In this document: piece by piece, positions 7,432 to 16,420 of the stretch
Numbering within the stretch: position 1 is the stretch's first letter
How the letters are laid out: each line of letters opens with the position of its first letter
Assembly: GCA_023391635.1 (NCBI GenBank)
Contig: JAEWAQ010000001.1
Span: forward strand, 27,811-91,810
Origin: Bacillota bacterium
Lineage (GTDB): Bacteria > Bacillota > Bacilli > Paenibacillales > Paenibacillaceae
Reading direction: 5' to 3'
Length of the DNA stretch: 64,000 bases
Notes under the pieces: generated by a model
What the model was told of the DNA's origin: nothing
The model's input: only the letters and a program-made list of their open reading frames with translations
Database searches by the model: none
Translations under genes and position numbers: made by a program

Positions 7432-8273
7432 GTCGATTTGATCTCCACGTGCATACGACGGCATCGGACGGACGCCACCGTCCTGCGGAAGTCGTGCGGA
7501 TGGCGAGCAGTGCCGGTCTGGCGGGCATCGCCGTCACCGATCACGATACGGTGGCGGGGCTGGAAGAGGCGCTTCATGCGGGCGCCGAGATCGGCATTCT
7601 CGTCGTACCCGGCGTGGAAATCAGCACCGAGTCGGAAGGTAAAGACATCCATATTCTGGGATATGGCTTCCGGCGGGACGACCCGAAGCTGCTGGAGCGG
7701 CTCGCGGCGCAGCGGCGCGTGCGGGAAACGCGCAATGAAGCGATTATCGCCAAATTGCAGGAACTGGGCATGCCCATCGCCTACGAGGAAGTGCTGCAGG
7801 CCGCGTCGGCTTCACCGCGCGGCGACGGATCGGTGGGCCGTCCGCATATCGCGGAGGTGCTCGTCGCCAGAGGCCATGCACAGGATATGCGGGACGCGTT
7901 CGACCGGTATTTGGCGGAAGGCGCCGCTGCCTACGTCAGCCCACCTCGGATCGAGCCGATGGAAGCCGTGCGATGGATTCACGAAGCGGGAGGAATGGCG
8001 GTCGTCGCGCATCCCGGCATTTACCGCCGCGACCATCTCGTCGTGGAATTGCTGGAACAAGGCGCGGATGGGCTGGAGGCTTACCATTCGGACCATGATG
8101 AATCGCAGCAGCGGCATTACAAGACGCTCGCGAAATCGCGCGGCAAGCTGGTCACAGGAGGCTCCGACTTTCACGGCTCGCGCGAAGGGGTCGTCTTCCA
8201 CGGGAGAATCGGACATCGCACGGTCGACGTCTCCGTCATCGATCGGTTGCTTGCAGGGCGAGCGTCTGAATGA
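7428..8273 (+). CDS. PHP domain phosphoesterase (RNase AM/YciV-like)
   Basis: A 281-residue PHP-family metal-dependent phosphoesterase. Its E. coli relative YciV (RNase AM) is a 5'-to-3' exoribonuclease that also acts on 3',5'-bisnucleotides. Metal-ligand motifs in order: FDLHVHTTASDG, IAVTDHDTVAGLEEA, VVPGVEIST, the insert domain with GRPHIAEVL, then VVAHPGIY and GGSDFHG near the C-terminus, giving the full PHP ligand set. It starts within the LysR stop. The last 38 bases overlap the 3' end of rqcH on the opposite strand. Whether the LysR protein controls a nucleotide-related process is only suggested by the coupling. Confidence 0.82.
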   Translation: MSRFDLHVHTTASDGRHRPAEVVRMASSAGLAGIAVTDHDTVAGLEEALHAGAEIGILVVPGVEISTESEGKDIHILGYGFRRDDPKLLERLAAQRRVRETRNEAIIAKLQELGMPIAYEEVLQAASASPRGDGSVGRPHIAEVLVARGHAQDMRDAFDRYLAEGAAAYVSPPRIEPMEAVRWIHEAGGMAVVAHPGIYRRDHLVVELLEQGADGLEAYHSDHDESQQRHYKTLAKSRGKLVTGGSDFHGSREGVVFHGRIGHRTVDVSVIDRLLAGRASE

Positions 8274-9987
8274 GCGCTTCGTCCGGCGTTACGAACAGCG
8301 TCTTCTGGTTCTCATAGATGACGAAGCCCGGCTTTGCCCCGTTCGGCTTGCGGACATGGCGAATGAGCGTATAGTCGACGGGCACGTTGCTGGATGACTT
8401 GGCTTTGCTGTAATAGGCGGCGAGCAAGGCGGCTTCCTGCAGCGTCTTGTCGCCGAATTTCCCTCCTCGGATCAGGACATGTGATCCCGGAATATCTTTC
8501 GTATGAAGCCACGTGTCCCCAGGCTGTCCGAGCCGGCAAGTCACGTAATCGTTCTGTGTATTGTTTCTGCCGACATAGAGGGGGATGTCTTCGCTGGAAG
8601 TGTATTTCAACACGGCGGGCGTCTCTTTTTTCTTCTTCTTCGCTCCCCGCTTCACGCTGCGCTGCCGAATATACCCTTGCTCTGCGAGCTCGTCCCGAAT
8701 TTCCTCGATATCGGCCGGACTGGCCGAAGCAAGCCCCTGCAGCACCGACTCCAGATAGGCAATCTCCGCCTGGGCGGCGGCCATCTGCTCCTCGACGACC
8801 GTTTTGCTGTTTTTCAGCTTGTTGTATTTGCGATAATACCGCTGCGCATTTTCGGCCGGTGAGAGCGAAGGATCGAGTGCAACCGTGATCTCTCGCTGAT
8901 CGTCCGCGTAGAAGTCCATGATTTGCGCCACGCTGTCGCCGCGCTGCAAGAGATGGAGCTGGGCGGTCAGCAATTCGCCGATCCGGCGGTAATGCTCCGC
9001 TTCTTCGGTTTCCCTGAGCGTCTCTTGCAGCTTGATCAGCTTCTTGGCGTTTTTGGCGGATTCGTTCGTTAGCAGGCGGCTCAGATCGGCGGTCCGCTGC
9101 CGCACGAGATCGCGGTCGGCTTTATCCCGGTAATACGTTTCCAGGCAATCGTTCATGGAATCGAATCGTCTGCCGTCGCCCTGGATGTGCGTAAGCGCGA
9201 GGGAAGAGAACGAGGTTCGTCCATCCGCGTCTTCCACCCAGTTCGGATCATATTGATGGGCAAGGACAGCTTGCACCGTCTCGCGAAAGACGTGCCATAG
9301 CTGATCGCGCCTCCCCTCGGCCCGGAAGACGATCTCCGCGGCGGCGAGCGGGCTGATGCCGGAAAAGGATTGCACGAGCAGGCGCGCGGCTGATTGTGAA
9401 TCCCATGCGTCTTCGTCCGCCGCGAGGGCGTTGCCTGCCGTTTCATCCCATTCCGTCTTTGTCGCGGTCAACGGATCGAGCTTATGCTGGGGCGGAGGCG
9501 CCATGTAGGCTGCTCCTGGCAGTACAACCCGATAGCTGCTGACGGCGTGCGTTACATGGCGGATCCCGTCATGGATCATGCCGGATGCCGGGTCCATCAG
9601 GATCAGATTGCTGTGCCGTCCCATGATTTCCAGCGTCAACCGCTTCAAGGATAGGTCGCCCAATTCGTCTCGATGCCGGATATCGAGGTGCACGACCCGT
9701 TCCAGACCGTCCTGGGCGATCGCTTCAATGACGCCTCCTTCGCAATGCTTGCGCAGCAGCATGCAGAACATGGGCGGTTCGGATGGATTTTCCCACACGG
9801 ACTGCGTCCAGTGCAGCCGGGGCATGGAAGGATGGGCGGATAGCAGCAGGCGCCTGCTTACGCCTTGGCCGCGCATATGCAGAATGATTTCGTGTTCGGT
9901 TGGCTGATAGATTTTGGATATCCTCGCGCCTACGGCGGCTTGCAATTCGTGCACGAGGGCCCGGGTGACGATGCCGTCAAGGGACAT
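8236..9987 (-). CDS. rqcH: Ribosome quality control protein RqcH (NFACT family)
   Basis: A 583-residue NFACT protein, often mislabelled a fibronectin-binding protein. With tRNA-Ala it adds C-terminal alanine tails to nascent chains on obstructed 50S subunits. Regions in order: NFACT-N (residues 1-130, including the conserved ENPSEPPMFCMLLRKH and EIMGRHSN), helix-hairpin-helix and coiled coil (about 290-430, with a lysine-rich stretch near 445), and NFACT-R (about 455-560, TWLHTKDIPGSHVLIR). The position I recall as the Asp-Arg tRNA-contact pair in B. subtilis reads Glu-Arg here (residues 96-97). It is convergent with the PHP gene and divergent from the P-ATPase gene. Confidence 0.9.
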   Translation of the reverse strand: MSLDGIVTRALVHELQAAVGARISKIYQPTEHEIILHMRGQGVSRRLLLSAHPSMPRLHWTQSVWENPSEPPMFCMLLRKHCEGGVIEAIAQDGLERVVHLDIRHRDELGDLSLKRLTLEIMGRHSNLILMDPASGMIHDGIRHVTHAVSSYRVVLPGAAYMAPPPQHKLDPLTATKTEWDETAGNALAADEDAWDSQSAARLLVQSFSGISPLAAAEIVFRAEGRRDQLWHVFRETVQAVLAHQYDPNWVEDADGRTSFSSLALTHIQGDGRRFDSMNDCLETYYRDKADRDLVRQRTADLSRLLTNESAKNAKKLIKLQETLRETEEAEHYRRIGELLTAQLHLLQRGDSVAQIMDFYADDQREITVALDPSLSPAENAQRYYRKYNKLKNSKTVVEEQMAAAQAEIAYLESVLQGLASASPADIEEIRDELAEQGYIRQRSVKRGAKKKKKETPAVLKYTSSEDIPLYVGRNNTQNDYVTCRLGQPGDTWLHTKDIPGSHVLIRGGKFGDKTLQEAALLAAYYSKAKSSSNVPVDYTLIRHVRKPNGAKPGFVIYENQKTLFVTPDEALIQTLALQATDR

Positions 9988-10165
9988 GGCTCTTGCTCCT
10001 GTTCTCCGATAAGATTACGTACCTGCTATGATGCCACAGTTGCAGCCAAAGGGAAAGGGACACCGGGATATTTCCCGGCTTGTCTGAATAGATATAGCTT
10101 GAACAGGGCTGTCCGCTTGATCGGGATCGGCGAAGCAGCGCCTAACGGGAGGAGTTGAATACGTC

Positions 10166-12973
10166 GTGGAACAACAAGATTGGCACAGTCTGGATCGCGA
10201 TTCGCTAGCGGCAGCGCTGGGCACGGACCCGAAGGACGGTCTGCCGGCGGAAGAAGCGCGGCGAAGGCTGGAAAGTCTGGGCGCCAACGAACTTAGGGAG
10301 AAGCGGGCCGAATCGCCGCTCAAGCTGCTCCTTCACCAATTCAAGGACTTCATGGTGCTCGTCCTGGTTGGAGCGGTCGTCATCTCGGGATTGCTGGGAG
10401 AAATGCTGGATGCGCTGACGATCATTGCGATCATTCTCATTAACGGTATTCTGGGCTTCTTCCAGGAATACCGCGCCGAGCGCTCCCTGCGTGCGCTGAA
10501 GGAGCTGTCGGCGCCTCATGCCAAGACGATCCGCGGCGGGGCGCTGGAGACGGTGCCGGCGAGCACGCTCGTACCCGGCGATCTTGTGCTGCTGGAGAGC
10601 GGAGACCGGATCCCCGCGGACCTCAGACTGATAGACTGCCAGCAATTTGCGGTCGATGAATCTGCGCTGACGGGCGAGTCCGTGCCGGTCACGAAGGAGA
10701 CAGGCGTGCTCTTGGGCGCCGAATTGCCGCTGGGAGACCGAAAAAACTGCGGCTATCTGGGCACGATGGTGACGGGCGGAACGGCGAGAGGCATCGTGAC
10801 GACGACCGGCATGTCGACGGAGATGGGCAAGATCGCCGACATGATCCAGCGGACGGAAGAATCCGAGACGCCGCTTCAGAGACGGCTGGAGCAGCTGGGC
10901 AAACTGCTGATCATCGTCGCCATCCTGCTGACGGTGATGGTCGTCGTAGCCGGCGTGATGCATGGGCAGCCGCTGTACGGAATGTTTCTGGCCGGTGTCA
11001 GCCTTGCGGTCGCCGCTATCCCCGAAGGCTTACCGGCAATCGTCACGATCGCGCTCGCTCTCGGCGTGCAGCGCATGATCAGACGCAAGGCGATTGTGCG
11101 CAAGCTGCCGTCGGTCGAGACGCTGGGCTGCGCTTCCGTCATCTGTTCGGACAAGACCGGGACGTTGACTCAAAACCAGATGACCGTCACCCGACTTTGG
11201 CTGGGCGGCAGACGCATCGATGTGTGCGGCGAAGGATACGAGCCGACAGGCGAACTGCAGGAAGCGGGTTTTGCGATCGAAGCCAAAGGAGATGCTGCGA
11301 TCCGGCGTTTGTCACAGGTCGCCGCCCTGTGCAACAATGCAGAGCTGGCTCGAACGGAGAAAGCAGCGGAAACGAGAAAGAAAAAGACGGACAAAGACGG
11401 GGCTGCAGGCGGACAAGCGGAGTGGAAAATCAAGGGCGATCCCACGGAAGGCGCGCTGCTTGTACTGGCAGCCAAGACGGGGCATTCGCGGGCTGCGCTG
11501 GAGCCGATGTACAGCAGGGAGAAGGAGTTCCCGTTCGATTCGGACCGCAAGCGGATGTCCGTGCTGGTCGCGCATCAAGGCGGCAAGCTGATGATGACCA
11601 AGGGCGCCCCCGACTTGCTCGTGGAGCACTGCGAATACGTGCTGTGGGGCGGTCAGGTGACACCGTTCACCTCTACGCTTCGCCAGAAGGTGCTGCAGGC
11701 GGGAGAAGCGATGGCAGGGGATGCGCTGCGCGTGCTCGGCTTCGCCTATCGGGACATGAAGGCGCACGAGACTTGCGAGACGAACGAGCAGGCGGAGCGG
11801 GGGCTCATCTTCGTCGGCTTGGCCGGCATGATCGACCCGCCGCGCAAGGAAGTGCAGGAAGCGATCGTCAAGTGTCGCCACGCCGGCATCAAGACCGTCA
11901 TGATTACAGGCGACCATGGGTTGACGGCGGCCGCGATCGCGCGCGACATCGGCATCATGCAGCGTGACGGTCGCGTCGTAACCGGTACGGAGCTGAACGT
12001 CATGAGCGACGATGAGCTCGATGCCATCTCTGCGGATGTAAGCGTCTATGCCCGCGTGTCGCCGGAGCATAAGCTGCGGATCGTGCAAGCGTTGCAGCGG
12101 GGCGGCCATGTGGTGGCGATGACCGGCGACGGCGTCAACGACGCGCCGGCCGTCAAAGCCGCCGACATCGGCATCGCCATGGGCATCACCGGCACGGACG
12201 TGACGAAGGAAGCGTCTGCGCTCGTGCTGGCGGACGACAATTTCGCCACCATCGTCGCGGCTGTAGAAGAGGGCAGAGGCATTTACGAGAACATCCGCAA
12301 GTTCATCCGTTATTTGCTCGCCTCCAACGTCGGGGAAATCATGACGATGTTCCTGGCAATGATGGCCGGATTGCCGTTGCCGCTCGTCCCGATCCAGATT
12401 TTGTGGGTCAATTTGGTTACGGATGGGCTGCCGGCGATGGCGCTCGGCGTCGATCAATCCGAGAGCGACCTGATGCGCCAGAAACCCCGCCCGGCCAAGG
12501 AAAACATCTTCGCGCGGCGATTGGGCTGGAAAATCATCAGCCGCGGGTTACTGATCGGCTTGTGTACGCTAGGGGCATTCGTGCTGACGTTGCAGACGGG
12601 CAACGGGGATTCGGCATCTCTGATTCACGCGCAGACGGTGGCGTTCGCGACGCTCGTCATGGCGCAGCTCATCCACGTATTCGATTGCCGCAGTTCGCGT
12701 TCGATCTTCCACCGCAAGTTGCTGGAGAACCGGTTCCTGGTGCTGGCCGTGCTATCTTCACTCGCGCTGATGCTGGTCGTGATGTACTTCGAACCGCTGC
12801 AGCCGATATTCAAGACGGTGCCGCTTGATCTGCGGGATTGGGCGCTGGTCGCCGTGGCGGCAGGCATTCCTACGTTCGCGATGGGCATCGGCAGCGTGCT
12901 CGGCACCTCGAAGCCCAAGCGGCGCAAGGGCGGTTACGGCGGCTCGGTCCGTCCGCGTCCGGTATCTCGTTAG
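10166..12973 (+). CDS. Calcium-type cation-transporting P-type ATPase (YloB-like)
   Basis: A 935-residue P2A-type ATPase that would export Ca2+ (possibly Mn2+) by ATP hydrolysis. The actuator domain has TGES, the phosphorylation motif is DKTGTLTQNQ (about residue 328), the nucleotide domain has KGAPDLL, and the hinge is MTGDGVNDAPAVKAAD. TM4 contains the PEGLP calcium-site motif, and about ten membrane segments are visible. A charged Lys-rich insert (about 395-415) sits in the N domain. GTG 10166 follows GGGAGGAG at a longish 12 bases. It is divergent from rqcH; a CCGGGA-TATT-TCCCGG hairpin at 10063-10078 lies in the gap. Transcription ends at 13015. Confidence 0.9.
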   Translation: MEQQDWHSLDRDSLAAALGTDPKDGLPAEEARRRLESLGANELREKRAESPLKLLLHQFKDFMVLVLVGAVVISGLLGEMLDALTIIAIILINGILGFFQEYRAERSLRALKELSAPHAKTIRGGALETVPASTLVPGDLVLLESGDRIPADLRLIDCQQFAVDESALTGESVPVTKETGVLLGAELPLGDRKNCGYLGTMVTGGTARGIVTTTGMSTEMGKIADMIQRTEESETPLQRRLEQLGKLLIIVAILLTVMVVVAGVMHGQPLYGMFLAGVSLAVAAIPEGLPAIVTIALALGVQRMIRRKAIVRKLPSVETLGCASVICSDKTGTLTQNQMTVTRLWLGGRRIDVCGEGYEPTGELQEAGFAIEAKGDAAIRRLSQVAALCNNAELARTEKAAETRKKKTDKDGAAGGQAEWKIKGDPTEGALLVLAAKTGHSRAALEPMYSREKEFPFDSDRKRMSVLVAHQGGKLMMTKGAPDLLVEHCEYVLWGGQVTPFTSTLRQKVLQAGEAMAGDALRVLGFAYRDMKAHETCETNEQAERGLIFVGLAGMIDPPRKEVQEAIVKCRHAGIKTVMITGDHGLTAAAIARDIGIMQRDGRVVTGTELNVMSDDELDAISADVSVYARVSPEHKLRIVQALQRGGHVVAMTGDGVNDAPAVKAADIGIAMGITGTDVTKEASALVLADDNFATIVAAVEEGRGIYENIRKFIRYLLASNVGEIMTMFLAMMAGLPLPLVPIQILWVNLVTDGLPAMALGVDQSESDLMRQKPRPAKENIFARRLGWKIISRGLLIGLCTLGAFVLTLQTGNGDSASLIHAQTVAFATLVMAQLIHVFDCRSSRSIFHRKLLENRFLVLAVLSSLALMLVVMYFEPLQPIFKTVPLDLRDWALVAVAAGIPTFAMGIGSVLGTSKPKRRKGGYGGSVRPRPVSR

Positions 12974-13014
12974 TTATAGGTAATCAATTGGATTTTCAAA
13001 TCAGATTGTTATCA

Positions 13015-13050
13015 GCGAAACCCGCCAGGCAGTCTGGCGGGTTTCGCTTC
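13015..13050 (+). terminator. Strong terminator after the P-type ATPase
   Basis: A 14-bp perfect stem: 13015-13028 (GCGAAACCCGCCAG) pairs with 13034-13047, with a five-base loop. A short T-rich tail follows. It also faces the convergent XRE gene. Confidence 0.8.
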
Positions 13051-13091
13051 TGGACGATGATTCTCATCCGCTCGAACCCGGGAAAACCCGG

Positions 13092-13544
13092 TTACTCCTT
13101 AAACTTCTTTTTCAATTGGTCCGAGCCGATCCCTCCGACGATCAGGAGCGCCAAAGGCACAACGTTCATGATCACGCGCCAATCCCCTGCGAATTCGAAC
13201 TCCATGCCAGCCCACTTATTGAGCGCAAGCACCGCCAGCTTGAACAGCATCGTGAATACGCCCAATAAAAACAGGCAGTCGAAAAACAGCTTCCAATTCG
13301 GATGCGCGAGCTGTTTGCCGTCTCGTATGACCTTTTCCTCCAATTCTTTGTCACTCCTCAGTAGCTCATCAACCGTAATTCCGAATAAATCGCTCAAAGC
13401 GATAAGGATCTCGATATTAGGGTAGTTTTTTCCAGTTTCCCACTTGGACACGGTTTGACGACTAACATGCAACCGTTCCGCCAAGTCGTTTTGCGACCAA
13501 TTCCTCTTTTCCCTTTCTTCCTTCAACCTCTCGCCAAATATCAT
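13092..13544 (-). CDS. XRE family DNA-binding protein with two membrane segments
   Basis: A 150-residue membrane-anchored helix-turn-helix protein. An XRE/Cro domain occupies residues 3-60 (LKEEREKRNWSQNDLAERL; VSRQTVSKWETGKNYPNIE). A short charged linker follows, then two hydrophobic spans at about 86-108 and 124-140, and a basic tail (SDQLKKKFKE). Many Bacilli encode such small membrane-bound XRE regulators near a target operon; the target is not evident here. Nearby bases are more AT-rich than the flanking core genes, so recent acquisition is possible. It converges with the P-ATPase terminator. Confidence 0.78.
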   Translation of the reverse strand: MIFGERLKEEREKRNWSQNDLAERLHVSRQTVSKWETGKNYPNIEILIALSDLFGITVDELLRSDKELEEKVIRDGKQLAHPNWKLFFDCLFLLGVFTMLFKLAVLALNKWAGMEFEFAGDWRVIMNVVPLALLIVGGIGSDQLKKKFKE

Positions 13545-14037
13545 GAAAGTCTCTTCCCCTTCCTAAGCTCCAGTATGCGCGAATCCCCATCCCAACGTAA
13601 AGCAATCATTCAGCGCACACCCCCGCAACTTTTTCGTTACACTTCTATAGGTCGCCCTTTAACCCCGCTACAAGCTCCAATTTCCACCAACGTATCTTAT
13701 GCGCACCCAAGCTGTCATGCGGGAGTCCAGAGGGCGCAGCGCCTCTGGGGTCCCCCTTCCGGCGGAACGGGGATTTAGGGGGTTGGCGGAAAAGAGAAGG
13801 AAGGGGGATTTAGGGGATTGGCGAAAAAAAAGGGGTAGGCGAAAAAAGGAAAGAAGGGGGATTTAACGGGTATGTGATAAAAAGAGGTTGGAGAATTCAT
13901 AGGAGTTAGTACGAGGAAAAGGGGAATGGCAAGCGAAACAGGGGTAGGCGAATCGTAGGAAAGATGCTACATTAATAATTACTTCATAAATATAGCGGCA
14001 CCGGCTTAAAGAAAAACGGACCGTCTATTTCGATAGG
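13545..14037 (+). other. 493-base gap with purine-rich short repeats, no gene
   Basis: No supported coding region. A GC-rich inverted repeat (CCAGAGGCGC-like arms around 13725-13750) is followed from about 13765 to 13960 by an almost pure purine plus-strand tract. GGGGATTTA recurs near 13774, 13807 and 13857, and GGGGTAGGCGA near 13831 and 13942. I searched for a SAM (S-box) riboswitch, expected before yitJ, and saw neither the core nor a terminator fold. An AT-rich patch at 13970-13995 could hold the yitJ promoter, but no clear hexamer pair is present. Confidence 0.6.
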
Positions 14038-14049
14038 ATGGGGAAACGA

Positions 14050-15954
14050 ATGAAACCGGATTTGCGCGCGGCGCTTCGGACGAAGCCGCTGGTCGGCGAT
14101 GGGGCGATGGGAACGTACTTGTACCAACTGGGCTTTCCGGTCGGGGTTTCCTATGAGGAATACAATCTGCTCAAGCCCGGAGTTATCGCCGACGTGCATC
14201 GGCGTTACGTCCAAGCGGGCGCACAAGTAATCGAGACAAATACGTTTTCCGCGCAGCATGGGAAGCTTGCCAAGTACGGGCTGGAGAAGAAAACCGAAGA
14301 CATCAACGCGGCGGGCGTCGCGATTGCCAGGCAGGCAGCGGGTGACAGGGCTTACGTAGTGGGCGCGATCGGGGCGATCCGAGCCGGCCGGAGAAAAAAC
14401 GTTCGTACGGCGCAGATGAAGCGCGATTTCGAAGAACAGATCGGCGCGCTGCTCGCGGCACAGCCGGACGGTTTGCTGCTCGAGACGTTCTTCGATCTGG
14501 AAGAATTGTCGCTCGCGCTCCATATGATTCGCCAGAAGAGCGATATTCCCGTCATCTGTCAATTCGCCGTGGAGGACGCTGCCCGCACGCACGACGGCGT
14601 CCCGCTTGGCGATGCTTTCAGGCGGCTCAAGGCGGAAGGCGCGGATGTCATCGGCTTCAATTGCCGCAGCGGCCCGAATGCGATAATCCGCGCCATGGAG
14701 ACGATCCCGCGCGACCTCGGCGTCCCGTTAAGCGTGTTCCCGAATGCAGGCATCGCCGATTATGTGGACGGCAAAGTGGAGTACAAGGCGACGCCCGAAT
14801 ATTTTGCACAGTCGGCGCTGCGGTTCGCCGATCTCGGCGCGCGACTGATCGGCGGCTGCTGCGGAACGACGCCGGCGCATATCGAGGCGATTGCCGGCGC
14901 GCTGCATGCATACGAACCGGGTTCGCCGGGCACGGGCAAGTTGAATGGGCAGCCGGCCACGGCCAATGCGGCTTCAACTTCCGTGCCGATTGTCGTGGCA
15001 GAAACGGAACCCGCAGCGGATCAAGGCGCTGTTAGCAACGTGGAGCCGAGCCTGGTCGAACTCGTCAAGCAGCGGCATACGGTCATCGTAGAGCTCGACC
15101 CGCCGCGCGATCTCGATATCGCCCGCTTCATGACAGGCGCTCAGGCGATCAAGGACGCCGGCGCGGACGCGGTGACGATGGCGGACAACTCACTGGCGGT
15201 TACCCGCATGAGCAATATGGCGTTAGGCGCGCTCATCAAGGAGCGGGTCGGCATTCGTCCGCTCGCGCATATCGCCTGCCGCGACCGCAACCTGATCGGC
15301 ACTCAGTCGCATATGATGGGTTTCGACGCACTGGGCATCGATCACGTACTGGCGGTCACGGGCGATCCGGCGAAATTCGGCGATTTGCCGGGCTCCAGTT
15401 CCGTTTACGATCTCACTTCATTCGAAATCATTCGCATGATCAAGCAATTGAACGAAGGCATCGCGTTCTCCGGCAAACCGCTGAAGCAGAAAGCCAGATT
15501 CGTCATCGGCGCCGCATTCAACCCGAACGTGAAGCATCTGGACAAAGCGGTTCAGCGGCTGGAACGCAAGATCGCCTCCGGCGCAGACTACATCATGACT
15601 CAGCCGGTATACGACCCCCGCTTGATTGAGCAAGTGTCGGAAGCGACGCGGCATCTGAACGTTCCGATTTTCATCGGCATTATGCCGCTAGCCAGCGGAC
15701 GCAATGCGGAATATTTGCATAATGAGGTCCCGGGCATCCAACTGTCCGATGAAGTTCGCCGCCGTATGCACGGTCTCGAAGGTCCGGCAGGGCGCGCGGA
15801 AGGCGTAGCGATCGCCCGGGAATTGCTGGATGCGGCTATACCTTTGTTTAACGGGATCTATTTGATCACGCCTTTCCTGTTCTATGAAATGACCGCGAGC
15901 CTCACCCGGTATGTCGCTGACAAGAGCAAGGCGCAGCTACAGCAGAATGGTTAG
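14050..15954 (+). CDS. yitJ: Bifunctional homocysteine S-methyltransferase / methylenetetrahydrofolate reductase
   Basis: A YitJ-type fusion of about 634 residues. The N-terminal homocysteine methyltransferase domain (residues 1-285) has LVGDGAMGTYL, ETNTFSAQHGKL and the zinc-ligand cysteines in IGFNCRSGP and IGGCCGTTPAHIEAI. A linker of about 45 residues follows, then the MetF-like domain (about 335-630) with VIVELDPPRD, AVTMADNSLA, HIACRDRN and the flavin-site region DHVLAVTGDPAKFGD. It links one-carbon folate metabolism to methionine synthesis. ATG 14050 is chosen because AGGATGGGG precedes it; ATG 14038 sits inside that site. It is monocistronic. B. subtilis yitJ has an S-box leader, and none is visible here. 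Confidence 0.9.
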   Translation: MKPDLRAALRTKPLVGDGAMGTYLYQLGFPVGVSYEEYNLLKPGVIADVHRRYVQAGAQVIETNTFSAQHGKLAKYGLEKKTEDINAAGVAIARQAAGDRAYVVGAIGAIRAGRRKNVRTAQMKRDFEEQIGALLAAQPDGLLLETFFDLEELSLALHMIRQKSDIPVICQFAVEDAARTHDGVPLGDAFRRLKAEGADVIGFNCRSGPNAIIRAMETIPRDLGVPLSVFPNAGIADYVDGKVEYKATPEYFAQSALRFADLGARLIGGCCGTTPAHIEAIAGALHAYEPGSPGTGKLNGQPATANAASTSVPIVVAETEPAADQGAVSNVEPSLVELVKQRHTVIVELDPPRDLDIARFMTGAQAIKDAGADAVTMADNSLAVTRMSNMALGALIKERVGIRPLAHIACRDRNLIGTQSHMMGFDALGIDHVLAVTGDPAKFGDLPGSSSVYDLTSFEIIRMIKQLNEGIAFSGKPLKQKARFVIGAAFNPNVKHLDKAVQRLERKIASGADYIMTQPVYDPRLIEQVSEATRHLNVPIFIGIMPLASGRNAEYLHNEVPGIQLSDEVRRRMHGLEGPAGRAEGVAIARELLDAAIPLFNGIYLITPFLFYEMTASLTRYVADKSKAQLQQNG

Positions 15955-15978
15955 TGACATGGAATGCCCAACGTGCTC

Positions 15979-16007
15979 TTGTCCGTCCTATGGATTTGAA
16001 GTACAAT
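15979..16007 (+). promoter_or_regulatory. Putative sigma-A promoter for the remA operon
   Basis: -35 TTGTCC (15979-15984), 17-base spacer, -10 TACAAT (16002-16007). The predicted start near 16014 gives a leader of about 130 bases. Confidence 0.5.
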
Positions 16008-16026
16008 AAATCAATAAATCACTAGG

Positions 16027-16102
16027 GTGCGCCTGCGCACATCTATCTCGCAGTATGCGGGGAGCGGCTTTCGGCAACAATGGAAGCATGGCAGCATACT
16101 GC
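16027..16102 (+). other. Structured leader of remA with two inverted repeats
   Basis: GTGCGC-CT-GCGCAC occupies 16027-16040, just after the predicted transcription start. GCAGTATGC (16050-16058) is the perfect complement of GCATACTGC (16094-16102) with a 35-base loop. The first could be an operator and the second a leader stem. Confidence 0.45.
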
Positions 16103-16146
16103 CCCCCGATCCGTATTGACGAGGACAGACCGGAGGGAATCGTTGC

Positions 16147-16407
16147 ATGGCAATCAAGCTTATCAACATCGGTTTTGGGAACATCGTATCGGCCAACCGG
16201 ATTATATCCATCGTCAGTCCGGAGTCCGCGCCGATCAAGCGCATCATCCAGGAAGCACGCGACCGGCATATGCTGATCGATGCGACCTATGGCCGACGTA
16301 CGAGAGCCGTGATTATTACGGACAGCGACCATGTCATCCTGTCTGCAGTCCAGCCCGAAACGGTCGCGCATCGTCTATCCACCAAAGACGACGACAATGA
16401 CGAATGA
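16147..16407 (+). CDS. remA: Extracellular matrix regulator RemA (DUF370)
   Basis: An 86-residue DNA-binding protein that in B. subtilis activates biofilm matrix and osmoprotection operons as a ring-shaped oligomer. Family hallmarks: MAIKLINIGFGNIVSANRII at the N-terminus, SPESAPIKRIIQEAR in the centre and ATYGRRTRAVIITDSDHVIL at the basic DNA-binding surface. A good GGAGG-like site (CCGGAGGG) precedes the ATG. It heads the remA-gmk-rpoZ transcription unit, as in other Bacilli. The yicC-type gene that often precedes remA is missing. Confidence 0.93.
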   Translation: MAIKLINIGFGNIVSANRIISIVSPESAPIKRIIQEARDRHMLIDATYGRRTRAVIITDSDHVILSAVQPETVAHRLSTKDDDNDE

Positions 16408-16420
16408 ATTGGGGAAATCC

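Noticed and set aside
10000..10165. yybP-ykoY manganese riboswitch before the cation ATPase
   Set aside because: Only a short CCGGGA-TATT-TCCCGG hairpin is present; the paired conserved loops of that riboswitch class are missing.
13900..14050. SAM (S-box) riboswitch before yitJ
   Set aside because: Expected from B. subtilis, but the conserved core segments and an anti-terminator fold are not visible.
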